Source: Ectocarpus siliculosus (taxonomy: Eukaryota > Sar > Phaeophyceae > Ectocarpales > Ectocarpaceae). Taken from it: a DNA stretch of 64,000 bases. The position numbers were made by a program, and so were the translations under genes. The notes under the pieces are model-generated. The model was not told the origin of the DNA and searched no databases. It worked only from the letters and a program-made list of their open reading frames with translations. The stretch is taken from the NCBI GenBank assembly GCA_000310025.1, contig FN649732.1, positions 358,169 through 422,168 of the forward strand, read 5' to 3'. Each line of letters starts with the position of its first letter. Positions within the stretch are counted from its first letter, which is position 1. Below, piece after piece: positions 1 through 12,007 of this stretch.

Positions 1-127
1 AAAAAGGCCCCTTCCTTTGGGGGAGGGGGGGTAAAGGGTTTAACCGTTAAGGCATCAAAAGCAAAAGGGTCCCCCCCCCCCCCCCCCCCCAACCATAGTG
101 CGCGAACAACAAGCGAGAGTACTTTCA
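1..127. other. Low-quality contig edge ending in a poly(C) run
   Basis: The first ~70 bases are almost all stretched homopolymers (runs of A, C, G and T pairs) and lead into a run of about 20 C at 71-90. The texture matches the corrupted sequence around the N gap at 18040-18139, where read quality collapses after a poly(C) run. It is probably the tail of a failing read at a contig end. Bases 1-90 should not be interpreted biologically. Confidence 0.6.
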
Positions 128-3100
128 TCACAGGGTACCCCCGCCGTCCGACTGCAAGTGCTTGTTTTTCTGTTTTTTGATGTCGACAGGGGCTAGACGT
201 TGCTGAGGTCGGCCATTGAATCCGCGCCTCCACTCCGTCCAGCCCGATTTTGTCCGACTCCTCCGGTGCCATATTTGGAATTGTAACGAAGGTTGAGAGG
301 CAGAATATCCCACCAGCGAACGAAATAGTAGCACCCGCGCCTCCTTCCGACTGGGCAAGGAACATGTTAAGCCCTGGGGTAGTATGTATAGCCACGCATG
401 CAAGTGGGTAATGACGTTACCCCCCCCCGCCGCCGCCGCCACCGCCACTTTGTTTCGCAGGAAAACCCTCGTCCCGTTCTACTTGTTCGTGGTATCCGTC
501 TGGTTTCTTATTGTCTACGTTTTGCTCGCCGTAGCTTATCTTGTTGTCGCAGTCGTGTACAATGGGTTGTAGCCCCCCCCGCAGTCACGACTCGGTTCGT
601 GCCGCGAGTTGGCATGACCTTTCCTTTATCGGCAGGACTATTGAGGGCGGGTCCGGGGCGTGCTGCAGAGCGCGAAGAATGTGCCTGATGATGATTTATC
701 TTTGGAAGTCGTGTCTGGAGGCCATACGTTCGACATCGCTAGTCTTGGTAGACGGACCGCTGCCTGTAGCTTTGGATACCCCCCCCCCGGTTTTCTGTGT
801 TTTTTGCAGTTTGCTACTCCCCACCCGCGAATGCTGTAGTCAGTCCCGTTCAGGGGCATCGCGGGTTGTGTCCTCTTTTTGTTTCCCCCCATTTAGTGTT
901 GTGACGGACCAGGTTGCTGACAAGATGAGACGCCGAAACAAGATGTTGGAATAGCTGCTGGAGTTGTAGTGTTGCTGGTATTTTTGGTTGTGATGTTGGA
1001 TTGTGGGGGTGGGTCACGCGACTTGTATGGTATGGATCAAGGGTTTCCAGAGCGACAGGCACTTGGGCACCAGGGCGGTTCCGATTTTTAACTCTTGGTG
1101 ATTTGATAGCGCCCGGTTTGACCGTTTTCCCGCCGTTTCTTCGACCGGTGTTTTCCGTCCTCGGACGCGTTTAAGGACAAGTCACGGGGGTGCTTCCCGT
1201 TTCGTGGCGGGTTTTCGAGCCGAGTCAACTCGAGCAGGCAGACGGCAGTTCATGTTCAGGGACTTGCGGTATTGCCGAAAAGCTCGCAGCCAACGCCGAG
1301 ACCTCAGCCGAAATTCAAAGCTCGATTGCTCCACAATCGGGAAGGGGTTCCAAGGTCGAAAAATGGGGTGATTTGGGGGACACGTCGCTGAGATTTGTTT
1401 TCCGGCACATCCATCGGTCGGATGTCGCGACCTCTTGTTTGTCGAGCAATCGGGCATTGAAAGTTGGTCCAGGGTTGGAGTTCTTTGAGAATTCTGGGCG
1501 TGATAGATCACCCTTACATGGAGTCACCCCCGTCTCTCGTAGGTCGTGTGCCGTATGCGCAGACGTTCCCTACCTTGTGGGTAGATGGTGCAGCGCAAGC
1601 CGTTATGACCTCAACGTACGTGTCGTTTTTGTCTTCCGCCGGGAAAAGGCATGGGTAACGTGAATGGAAACCAGCATGTATTTGGCAAACTGGCGCTCCC
1701 TTGCTTCGAGTGCACTGAGCAACCCGGGTGAGACGGGCAGAGATGCGATGGGTGTTCCATGGTCAGATACGCACGAGGGTTGCCCGCAACCCACCCCTCC
1801 GGCCAATTGGCAGGCTCGCGCTCCCTGCTTTGGGTGCACTGAGCAACCCGGGCGGGATGGGCAGCGACGCCGTGATGACTGCTTAACGAAACCGCCGTAA
1901 GGTGCGCGCGTGTCGCCCCACGAACCCAATCCATGCACTACAACACTCAACACCACGCACGTACCGTCAAGTTTAACACAGTATGCATAGACGTTCATTC
2001 TCCACCACAACCCCAACACCAACGCCTTTCTCCGACCTTTCTCTGTCAACAGGAGTGCTACCGAAGACTCCGTGATAGTCCACACTGATGATCCTGCTCG
2101 CGCGTAGAGGCGCCTTCAGGTGGTCACAGTGGTCATGGATTCTCACACCAATCGAGGCACACAGCAGTGCAACACATGCATCTGGTACAAACACGAATAT
2201 CCAAGGCAACACGAGACATCCTGCCAATAAAATCCAACCGAGACCAGGACATCCTGCCAATAAACGTCACAACAAAACCCAATCCGAACCAAAACCCCAA
2301 CATCTCTCGTCACTTTGCAAATCTTGGACACAGGGCGAGACCCGTCGCCCATGGTATGGTATGGAACCTTTGCCCCAGTGAGTCGGCCCTAACGCCGCAG
2401 CAAGCACTTAGACTAGCTCACCACTTCGTAAGTTCCTCTGTCGGATTCCTACTATACCCGGAACGCGATTTTGTCTGGTGCGGGGAAACACGGAGATACG
2501 ACGCTTCAGGGCAAACAACCAACTCGAGAGGACAATCTACTGGGAACTGCGGTACTTTTCAACGGTTTTCATCTCAACCGAAAGCATCATCAACAACTCA
2601 GCTGCACGCGGGTACCAACAGTGGCTTATCTTTTAGGGGACACTTTTTACGTACTATAGGGCTAAAGGCGACCGAGTGACAAAGCAATGGGTGAGGCAGG
2701 CGCTCACGCACCACGCAAAAGGGATAGATCGTCATCTGCACTCACCACTCTTAACCCTTAGGGGGGGGGAAGTGAATTCGCATCTCCAGGACTCGGAAAA
2801 GCAAGGCGGGAAAAATCTGCACACCATGACACATTTCTGGCAGAGAGCAGCCAGCGCCCCCCGGAAGGGAAAGTAATCCAAGAAACGCCCACCGTAGCCA
2901 AAGGCGGGCATCTCCATACAAGGACAGCTAAGAGGAACGTCACGGCGGGAGCTTCGTCGCGAACGAAAGAAGAGCGTTAAGTACATAGGATGAACGCGCC
3001 ATTGCTCGGCAGAACACAAAAAACGGGGAATTACTCCAGCCAAAAAATGCCGTCCGCACTAATATAATAGCCCGACGACGGCAAACAACACGCGGTAAAT

Positions 3101-3589
3101 GCTCCTAAACCGAAAAGGCCTTCGCGACGCGACTTGTCTCAAGCAACAACCATGCCGCCTCTCGCCTCCCACACGAAAAATAAACAACAGTGGTAGGCGT
3201 CTGCCATCTTGGTGCCGGGAGAAGGGGGGCCTATCGGTGCATATAACTAATCTAGCTGCTGCTACATATTCAAGGGAAACAAACTTATTACATCCCGGTC
3301 CCCCAGGCGCGTCGCTACAATACAAACAGCTCGCAGGCGGGCCGACACCAGGAAGGCGGTTGCCTAACAACACCACGATAGCGCGGTTCGATCGCCAAAC
3401 GAAAAGGTGCAGGGAATCCTACAAATAACTCCTACCACGGATTCGTCAAGTTACGTGGATCCCCACCGCCCCCCCAACCATCTTCCCTCCAGGGCACGAG
3501 ACAGCACCCAGTCTTAATCATGCCGTAGCTCTCGCTCCGGCTTTCCGATAAAATGTTGGCCACTCTTCACATGTACGGCCGAACCGGAA
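128..3589. other. Intergenic region, no recognised gene
   Basis: No open frame on either strand here shows a recognisable domain, and no pair of good splice sites brackets a protein-like segment. It lies downstream of the minus-strand bactofilin gene, so part of it may be that gene's 3' UTR. Visible contents are poly(C) runs, an imperfect tandem duplication at 1688-1880, a possible decayed MITE relic near 1310-1470, and a short repeated motif near 2205-2270. Confidence 0.5.
1688..1880. repeat. Imperfect tandem duplication, ~121-bp period
   Basis: Two copies share the block TGCACTGAGCAACCCGGG (near 1711 and 1836), preceded by a matching GCTCCCT.GCTT stretch and followed by GGGCAG. The copies differ by scattered substitutions. 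No coding role is visible. Confidence 0.7.
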
Positions 3590-6278
3590 TCAAGAATCCT
3601 CTGTTGCGAACTGGATATCCCCGAACAGCTTCCCGCCGTTCTCAACCTGGATACCCCGGTATCGGATCGTCTGCGACAACACCAAAATGAGACAGATTTT
3701 GAGACAAGCAAGGGGAGACCGAGGAGCGAAGGGGGGAGGGACGTCATTGTTCACCCAGCTTGCACCTGCTTTGCGCAGAGCAGCACAGAAAAACGACCAC
3801 GGCGGTGCGGGCAGGCAGGCTATATACCGTGGTTCGCGGCCTTGCGCATGTACCGTCGCAAACTATGCATACAGCAGTAACCTCACCCCCTTGGCCTCGC
3901 CGCTGCTCGTAACGTTAAGTCCCTCCGACAGGCGGAGGTGGCCGTCGAACTTGCCCGCGATCTTAGCGTTCTGGGCCTTGGTCGCTCCGGTAAGGACTCC
4001 TGGAAGAACCAAAAGGAACAAAAAACCATACGGCCAACGGATTGTCGGTTTGTATCCATTGCACGAGCACAACTTGCAAACGTTGTTCCCCGCGATACGG
4101 AGGCAGCACGAGCTTTAGAGCAGCCACGCATCTCGAGCAACGCGTCCAAAAGGAAACGACGCGCAAATGGGGTTGGACGACAACGAAAAAGAGTGGGGTG
4201 GCACCTTTTTCAATTCCCTGCCCACAACCGTGATCCCCCTGCCGACGCATAAAACGGCCCCAAGATTGAAGTTTCCCGAGTGGAATTGATTGTCGAAAAC
4301 GGACTTCTTGTCAAGGGTTCCTCCGAGGGGGTAGGGTACAAAAATTTTCGTCCAATCCTTCTTGATTTGTGGCGCCACAACGCATCGAAGCAAATCTTGA
4401 CGGCCAGAACGTTGTTCGCAACAAGGGTTACACAAATCTCGTCCCATCCTTCTAATTTTGTGGCTTGTGGCGTCACAACGCATCGAAGCAAATCTTGGGG
4501 GGTCAGAACGATGTTCGCAGCATTCGGCCCCACAAGTGCGCTACAGCAGTGGGCGGTGGCACGCGCTCGCGTCTATGCCGGGGGGGCTTCTGCTTGGAAA
4601 TCGCCAGCGACTTCGTTTATCTCGACCCCGGGTAACTCAGAACAAACTCCAAACGAAACGATAGCCCTCGCCGGGGTGGCGTAGAAATCTAGACTACGGC
4701 AGCAAGGAGGGTAGTATGATGTTATAAAGGCAGGGAATCTTCACCAAGAGGGAACCCGACAGGGAGACATCAAAGATGGGAGGTCCCCGAAACACCCACC
4801 GAAGAGCGAAACGAAAAAAACGCATCGCCTGCGGAGTCAGGGACGGGAATTCGGAAATTGAAGAACCTCTGTTTAGACTATAATAGAAAGTGTACACACA
4901 CCGCCAGAGAACGACCATCCCCGCTCGAAAAATGACACAGCAGTCGAAGGGATGGCATGCACATAGCTTGGCTTGTTGGAGTGAGTGGGAAGAAAACCAG
5001 CTGGCTGATAATCTTGTCTTGGAAGTCAAAGGGCGGCGGTGGGGTGACCGCTGCTCCCTCTTCCGCAGAGAACTTTGACAGGTCCGTTGGACGAGGTACA
5101 TACTGAAGAGCAAATAAGCCACACATGGTACATGCGGGAGGAACGTGCCGTTAAGGGGGGGAAGAACAGGGGTTTTGACGCTGGCTCTTTTCCATACTTT
5201 AATGCCAAACAGATAGAGAAAACAACCTTCCCGCCAGGGTTAGGTTATAGGCATTCTATTGTCATCAGTAGGGACACCATGAAGAGGCGTCGCGCGTGCT
5301 GGCAAGTTCAAGTTTGCTACTGGAGCGGACCGTAAACCCCTGAACGGAGGGGTGTCCGCAGTAGCTAGTGGCATCAGCTATTGCTGTAACCCGCTACGTA
5401 GTTCAGGAGAATGTAGGGGTCGGTGGCGGCGAGCATGGCTGTGACAAATGTTGGATGCCGCTTGGTTCCGGCGCAGATTTCGGACTGTTTTCAGAGGCTG
5501 CTGCGACCTTCGATATTTCCGCTCCAGTAGCAAACCTGAACGTGCCAGCACGTATGTACGACGCCTCTTCATGGTGTCCTCTACTGATGACAAAAGACTG
5601 CATAACCTTAACCCTCAAAACTGGCCGTATTTGAGCGCCTTCCGTTTCGGCTCTATTGACTTGAATTTAGAATAGCGTGAATTTTTCAAAGGAGGCCTGT
5701 GGAGGTAGACGCGTGAAATGTATTTTTGAGCAGCCTCAAAAGCCGCCCTGTGCGAGAATCAACGATTTCTGTTTCTCGCGATGCCCCCCAACTGGTCTTG
5801 TGTGTCGACTGGGTGTGTCTGTTGTACAATTTCTCGACCTTTTGTTGCGTTTGTTTTCGAAATTCGTCAACGTCGAAACCTATGTTCTTCCCCCCTACAG
5901 TAGGCATATTCGCCCGTTCTGCATGCGATAAGACACGACGCACACTCTGCTCCGGCTTCCGCGCCAGCAAGCAGGCCCACCAAGCCTTCACGAGGACACC
6001 GGTCGTCCAGCACGTCAGGGTGTCTTTTTTCTACTGCTGTACATGTGTATGCAATATGCAACATGTTCGAACCCGTCGGAATACTTGCTCTTCTCTCAGC
6101 GGCAGCAAGCAGCCTTTTCTTTTCTCTCACCGTCGGCCTCAACAACCACCGTCTTTGCCTCTACGTTTCCCGCATCGAAGAAGCCGCGAACGATCACTTC
6201 TTCGCAGTTCTTGATGTCGCCCTTCACTGTGATACCCTGGCCGATAATCACGCGTCCGGCAGTTGTCGGCGTAGCCAT
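3590..6278 (-). CDS. Bactofilin-like cytoskeletal protein, short form (113 aa, 3 exons)
   Basis: Exons on the minus strand are 6278-6131, 3999-3887 and 3670-3590 (148+113+81 nt, intron phases 1 and 0), giving 113 residues and a TGA stop. The protein is almost entirely a bactofilin (PF04519-type) beta-helix: exon 1 has GRVIIGQGITVKGDIKNCEE and an IVRGFFDAGNVEAK rung, exon 2 has NAKIAGKFDGHLRL and VTSSGEAKG, exon 3 has IQVENGGKLFGDIQF. Regularly spaced Gly and Val/Ile form the rungs. Bactofilins self-assemble into non-polar filaments without nucleotide and often bind membranes. The start is the first ATG of exon 1, four residues before the domain context begins. Acceptors have poly(T) tracts ending CAG; donors are GTGAGA and GTGAGG. 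The 2.1-kb first intron carries a dispersed repeat and a fold-back element. It is divergent from a longer paralogue at 7384. No tail or basic N-terminal peptide is present. Homology call is strong; cellular role is unknown. Confidence 0.85.
4421..4682. repeat. Dispersed repeat, copy 1 (second copy at 62520-62763)
   Basis: About 260 bp matches 62520-62763 at roughly 90% identity or better in the same orientation. The 62-kb copy lacks about 20 bp around the CGAAGCAAATCTTGG segment. The upstream 4360-4420 stretch partly repeats the same motif (CACAACGCATCGAAGCAAATCTTG), so this copy contains an internal duplication. It lies in the first intron of the short bactofilin gene. No terminal inverted repeats were seen, so its class is unknown. 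Confidence 0.85.
5238..5614. repeat. Inverted-repeat (fold-back) element in bactofilin intron
   Basis: Arms at about 5238-5328 and 5519-5614 are reverse complements. Shared core: GTCATCAGTAG, GACACCATGAAGAGGCGTCG, GTGCTGGCA.GTTCA and GTTTGCTACTGGAGCGG. The arms are about 90 bp with a ~190-bp spacer. This is consistent with a fold-back or MITE-type non-autonomous element, but no second copy was found in the window. Confidence 0.7.
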
Positions 6279-7383
6279 GGTCTTGTCGATCCTGTTTGAA
6301 ACGGGGGATGGATGAGCGTAGTTTCAGGGGCACGGGCACGCGCGGGGTCTCTCTTCTTGCTGCCGTGTGAATTAATTTCTCGAGCTCGTCGAGAAGAGAT
6401 GAGGGCCGAACAAGCGTGGTGGCCACACAAAAAAAGACCAGCGGAAAAAGCAGCTCTTGATACGGGGGGGGGGGGTTCTGCTGCTACTCCTGCTGCTCGT
6501 GACGTGTCTGTTGTGCGGGTGGCGGTCGAAGAGCCAGGCTAGGCGAGGCAGCATCAGACAGGTGGTGACAAAAACGGTGAGGAGCGCGAAAAAGAGGGTC
6601 CGCAATAATAACCCTCGCTTCTTGCTGTCCACCACTCACCTTCTAGGTGTCTTGTACCGACCGACCGTGATATGGCTGCAAGAGCTCGGGGCGAGTGTGT
6701 GCGACGTGTACGCGTGAGTCCACGGGACGGCGGAAGAGGGGGGAAGGCGCCGAGAGAGATGGTGCAGCAAAATTGGTGTGGTTGATCAAGGTCGAAAATG
6801 CGAATCAAAACAAGAGAGAGAGCGGAACGAAAGATGGGGGTGGCCAAAACGAATGAAACACGGGGCCTCTGAACGATAATTTCTTGCCTGATCCGTGTGT
6901 GCAGGTCCCCATCCGTCATTCCATTCGGCGCCTCGCTTCGTCTCTAGCACAACAGACGAACACGCACCCACACACCTAGGCAGCAGATCGGTGGACCACC
7001 ATACACCGCCGTGCAGGTACGCCGACCCGTCTAACTGTTCTATATGTCGACCTTGTCTTGGGGTGCTTTTTTTTCGAGACACTCAAAACTCAAACCACAC
7101 GCGCGAGACCCGCACTAACACAAAAACAACACAACCAACACCCGCCCCCCTCCCAATACCCCCGTGTTTCTCTCAGCAGTAGCAGCCGCAGCAGCAGCAA
7201 GCAAAGTGCGGAAACTTTTTAGTCAACTCGACGGCGGCGGCAGCAGCAGCAGCGGTAGGCGAAGCAGCAGTAGGCAACGCAGCAGCAGCAACAGACCCAT
7301 CGACCGCTCTTTGTTTGCAGAAGGAGCACAACAAGCAGCACAGCGAGAGCAGCAGCAGCTAGCTACAGTAGCTCATCATCATA
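6279..7383. promoter_or_regulatory. Shared upstream region between two divergent bactofilin genes
   Basis: This 1,105-bp interval separates the start codons of the two head-to-head bactofilin-like genes, so both promoters and 5' UTRs must lie here. The part next to the plus-strand gene (about 7170-7380) is rich in CAG/GCA triplets and looks like 5' UTR. A poly(G) run lies near 6465. No TATA box or initiator could be assigned with confidence. Bidirectional control is inferred from geometry only. Confidence 0.5.
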
Positions 7384-10300
7384 ATGTTCAAGAAGAAGCC
7401 GTCGTTCCGAACGCCGAAGGACTTCACGCCGACCACGACTTCCTCCTCTCCCGAGCCGGCTGCGGCGGCTGCGGCGGCTGCGGCGGCTGCGGCGGCTGCG
7501 GCCGCGGCGGCGGTGGTGGTGCCGGAGCCCAAGCCGGCGGCACCCGTGAAGAAAGCCCTGGCGCCGAAGCCCAAGCCTGCGGGGCCACCCTCGATAGTCC
7601 CGGCCGGCACAAAGCGGGTGCTCGTGGTAGGCAAGTCCGTAGTGATGACTGCGGACGTCGAGAACTGCGACGCCGTGATCGTGCAGGGGAACCTGGACGG
7701 GAACATCGTGGCGAAGTACGTCGTCATCATGAAAGGTGAGAGGGAGAGTGTGTGTACACCATGAGCTCGTTTTTGGACACACGGAACGCGCGGTCGTGTG
7801 GTGGATGTTTTTTTTGTTGCGGATTAATTTTTGTCCTTTGCTGTGTATCATTTTGAGTTACAGTAGTCTGTTGTATGAGGCGATTTTCTTTGAGAGGGTG
7901 CCCGTCGAATGTCTGCGAACGAGCAGCGGGGTTTCTTTTTTCGCCGTCTCGCCTTGTTGTGCACATCTCAAAAGCCCTGACGGCAATTTTTCCCGCGCTG
8001 CTGTAGCATGCGGCGGCAGCAGCAGCGCAGCTTTCCGGCTGTAAATAGATGCCGATGATACCCCCCCCCCTTATTGCCCGCACTTGCTGGTGGTCCACAT
8101 ATGTACCGTACATTTTGCATACCTCGTACCTCCCGTTGTAGCCGACGTTCCGCCTAAACTCATTTTTCGCCCCCCAGCCCCGAGACTTTTGATACAAAAT
8201 GATTCCGTGCCCAAACTTCAATGTGTGGTCGTTGTTGCGTTTTGCCCTTTTACCGCGCGCCGCCGGCCGTTGTGGCAAAAGAGGAGGCGGCGTTGGTTCC
8301 AACGCAAACCGTTCCGTTAGAATCTCGTGTCCCCTTGTTTGCCCCCCCCCCAATTTAGCGCCCCCCCCGGTGTTTGTCATCGGGGTTGGGTTTTCGTCGC
8401 TTGGCAACGACGTTGTAAAACAAGCCAATTCACTTCGTGAACTCGGCAACCAGGTTACCGTTTTTTTTTTTTTTCCTCTGTTTTTTTTTTGCGGTAACCA
8501 TATTGGTGGTCGAGTAGATCATGTTGTGCGGGGTCGAGAAACCTCACTCCGCGCAAGGGGGATGATCGCACCACGTTGTTAAAATGGTCAAGCATCCTCG
8601 AGGCAGTTACACAGTGCTTACAACTGTCTCTGGAAGTGAAAGCACCAGAACATAAATTAAGTCATACGCAGCTGTCATCCGTACGCAAGGAAGTAAGCAC
8701 AAGATGCCGAACACCCTTAGCAGGATGCAGCTCACCCTTCATGCGACTCGCCAAATACCTCACGGTGCTTCGCGCTTGGTGATGTGAGAGCCTGGTCCGG
8801 TGAGAACCCGGCGTGCTCCGTCCCGGCTTAGTAGGGATGCGAGGTTGATGGTCTAACGACTACGGCATGCACGACTATGAGTACACCCCCCCCCCAATTT
8901 AGCGGCAGCAGCAACGGCGGGCAAATGATCTTTGTTTCTCGCTTGCATAGAAAAATTGGTGCTGGATGCCCACGACACAATCAATGTGATTGATGGAGGC
9001 AGGCGGTAGTGTTAAGGAATAATAAAAACACACACAGAAAGACTACCCATTCGAGATATACCCAACAGAAAGACTACCCATTCGAGATATACCCACAGTC
9101 GAACGGGATGTGGTGGAGTCTTTTCAGTGAGTGGAGGGAAACTGGCTGGGTACTGGACTTTTTTCGAGTCTTTTAAGTCTATACACACTATAGTGCTATA
9201 GTGTGCAACAAGTCACCCAAGAGAACGTGATTGCGTACCCGGGGTGTAACTGCTGTGCTGCTGTACGCCCTGAGGGGTACATACCCGCGATGTACGAAGT
9301 GTATTGCGTAACCCGCAGAGGGATTTTTCGCAGTGAAGATCTATCTATCTAGACGACTGCTGTTTAAGACGGTCTTTCTTAGTATTAATGTAGGCATCCT
9401 ATAATGACCACTCGGCGCGTTTGTCCTGTTAGTCCTCGGTGGCTACCCGCCCGCACACTTTTGGTTGATTCACCGGCAATCACATGTATGACACATGTTC
9501 CACCAAACTTGGAACATTGCACGAAAAAAATGAACAAAAAAATAGTTGGAACATTGCGCCCTAATAACTGCTGTGACCAGTTCGGTGCAACATTTTTTGG
9601 CTGTTAATTCGCCGGTTTGTGGCGGGCACTGCTTTGTGAACACGCGAGGCGCCCCGAGTCAGTTGGACCAGTACGGATATTATTACAAGGTACCACTGAG
9701 TTAGAGACCGACCGGACCGAATTTTATTATGAAGAATAACAACAACAACAACAACTGCTGGAACACGGTGCCGTCAGACAAGCATCTAAATTTTTTAGCT
9801 CATGTGTGCACAGGCCTGTTCTTTCATCGGTTTCTGTCGGCATGTCGGGGAACCATCGGTGCAACCATGGTGCCGGTTGGGAGAGTACAGACTACAGACA
9901 CTCATCTTATCCTTCCGCAGATGCGTATGCTACCTAGTACGGTTTTTCAGGCTCAAGCCTTACTCGGTCGAACGTTTGTAGAGAGAGGTACATACCAGTA
10001 TGTACGTAGAATTTAGGTGTCGTGTACAGCTGTGTAACGGCCGTTGTTGATAATCTGCAGAGGAAATTTGAGCCAGAGCCTCGACCAAGAGGTGCTTGCA
10101 TGGTGCCATTAGCCGTTGAGAAGAGAGGTCGTGCTGGCTGTAGGAAACAACCACCTACTCCAGAACATCCGTTTTTCGACTTCTCAGGCCGCTACTGCTG
10201 TAGTATACCATTCGAAGCAGAAGTATTGTTTGTGGATGCCGCGGCGCCAAGCTGCAGCAGCGGCGCCACATTGCAAGAGAGGTGCTTGGACCTGATAGAG

Positions 10301-11971
10301 GACTACAGTAGTGTTGCTGCTGCACCTGTAGTTTGGACTGAAACAGAACGCCGCGGGTCATATTTCAGCTTATTCGTGTTCCGCCCACAAGACGAAAGCG
10401 TCTTCCATGAAGCGGCTCTCCTCTGTGCGCGGGCAGACACAAGACACATGTCTTGTATCTAGCTATCATACAACGTCTTCTCCCGAATTTTTTACTTCGT
10501 CGCCGCGTCACACCAGCCCTGTCCGGGCCACAGCAGTAACACAAAGTTATGTGCTGTTTTTTTTTGCGGCTGCACAAGCGGAGGATATCCTGATACATAC
10601 AGCAGCGTCCACCCACTTATGCGAAACACATTAAACGATTCAACAACATCGAGGCTCACGTTTTGTAAAACAAAATAACAACGGCGTCAGAAAAGGAGCT
10701 CAACGTACGTAGGCAGCTTTGCCGTTTTAGTTTTTGTTCAGGGGGGGGGGGGGGTGTAGTGCAACGCATTGCGTGCTAAATAATTCTTGTATCTTGAAAA
10801 AATCGTGTAGGCTGGAGTGTATTTGCTGGCGCGTGGTGCTGGCTGCATGTTGCTGCGGACCGAAATTTTGCGTTCGTCGACTGCCTTTTACCTTTAACTT
10901 AACCCCGACACCGCCTGCACGAAGGCGACTGGGAGCGCTAATCGAAGACCCCTTGGAAGGCTACTGGGCTATCGTGGGAAGGGGGTCGTGATCGATACTC
11001 TTCATTGAACCAGTTTTTTGATTGACGCGTCTTTGCCCTCGCCCCCCCCCCCCCGCGCGCGCGCGCGTTTCTGCGTTTTTTGTTTACCAGGCGGATGCAT
11101 GCGAGGAACGGTTGTGTGCGAAGAGGCGGACGTGGCGGGGTCCTTCGAGGGTGTGGAGATGACCATTCACCACCGTCTGACGCTCAGCGGCACCGCCAGG
11201 GTCGGGGGCAAGGTAAGAAGCAGAATAACCGAGATTTGGGTCGGGACCGCGCCGTGCGTCCATCTACCATCCGTCAGCTCGTGGCGTTTGTCAGAGGTCC
11301 ATGTCTAAGGCCGCTTAGGAGCGCTGATTCGAAGCATAGAAAAAAATAATGGTCCAAGGGAGAACACTGCTGTTCAAGACCTTGTACTGTATCGGGCACC
11401 CGGCTCTATTCAGAGTATGAGACACCTTGAATATTTTATCTGTGCCAGGCGATTTCACCCGCCCTAGACAGGGCAATCGACCTAAAAAAATCGACGTTAA
11501 ACAGGGACCTCTGCAGAGCTCCCCTCGAGACAGGTGTAACCAGCCTGCTTCTCACTGTCTCGCGCGGTACACCCTGGGACCTCGGGTTTGGAATCCTAGG
11601 ATGCCTCTGCACCCCCACAACCTGCATTATTTCCTCCACAACCTGCATTATTTCCTCCACAGGACACACGCCCAACCTGTGCGGTAGAGAGGGGACTCAA
11701 AAGAAGTTGGGGGCATGCAACGTACGCTTGTGCCAAGTCTGCGTTTTTTTTTTATAGATTTGAAAGGAATGTGGTCTAATTGTAGTATTGTAGTCCACTA
11801 CTTAGGGACCGCCACGCGAGGGGAGACGCGGAAAGGATAGAAGAACAATCGCCACGTATCTTCAGGTCCCCGTTTGTGTGTGTCCAGGTGTCCCGTCGTT
11901 TGTATGTTGTAAGACATTCGGCGGACGACCGAGCGTTTTGATAGCTTGGTACGTTCATTCCTTCAGCCTCA

Positions 11972-12007
<36 letters not shown>

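Noticed and set aside
9033-9095. CRISPR-like direct repeats
   Set aside because: There are only two units with no spacer series, and the window is nuclear eukaryotic DNA.
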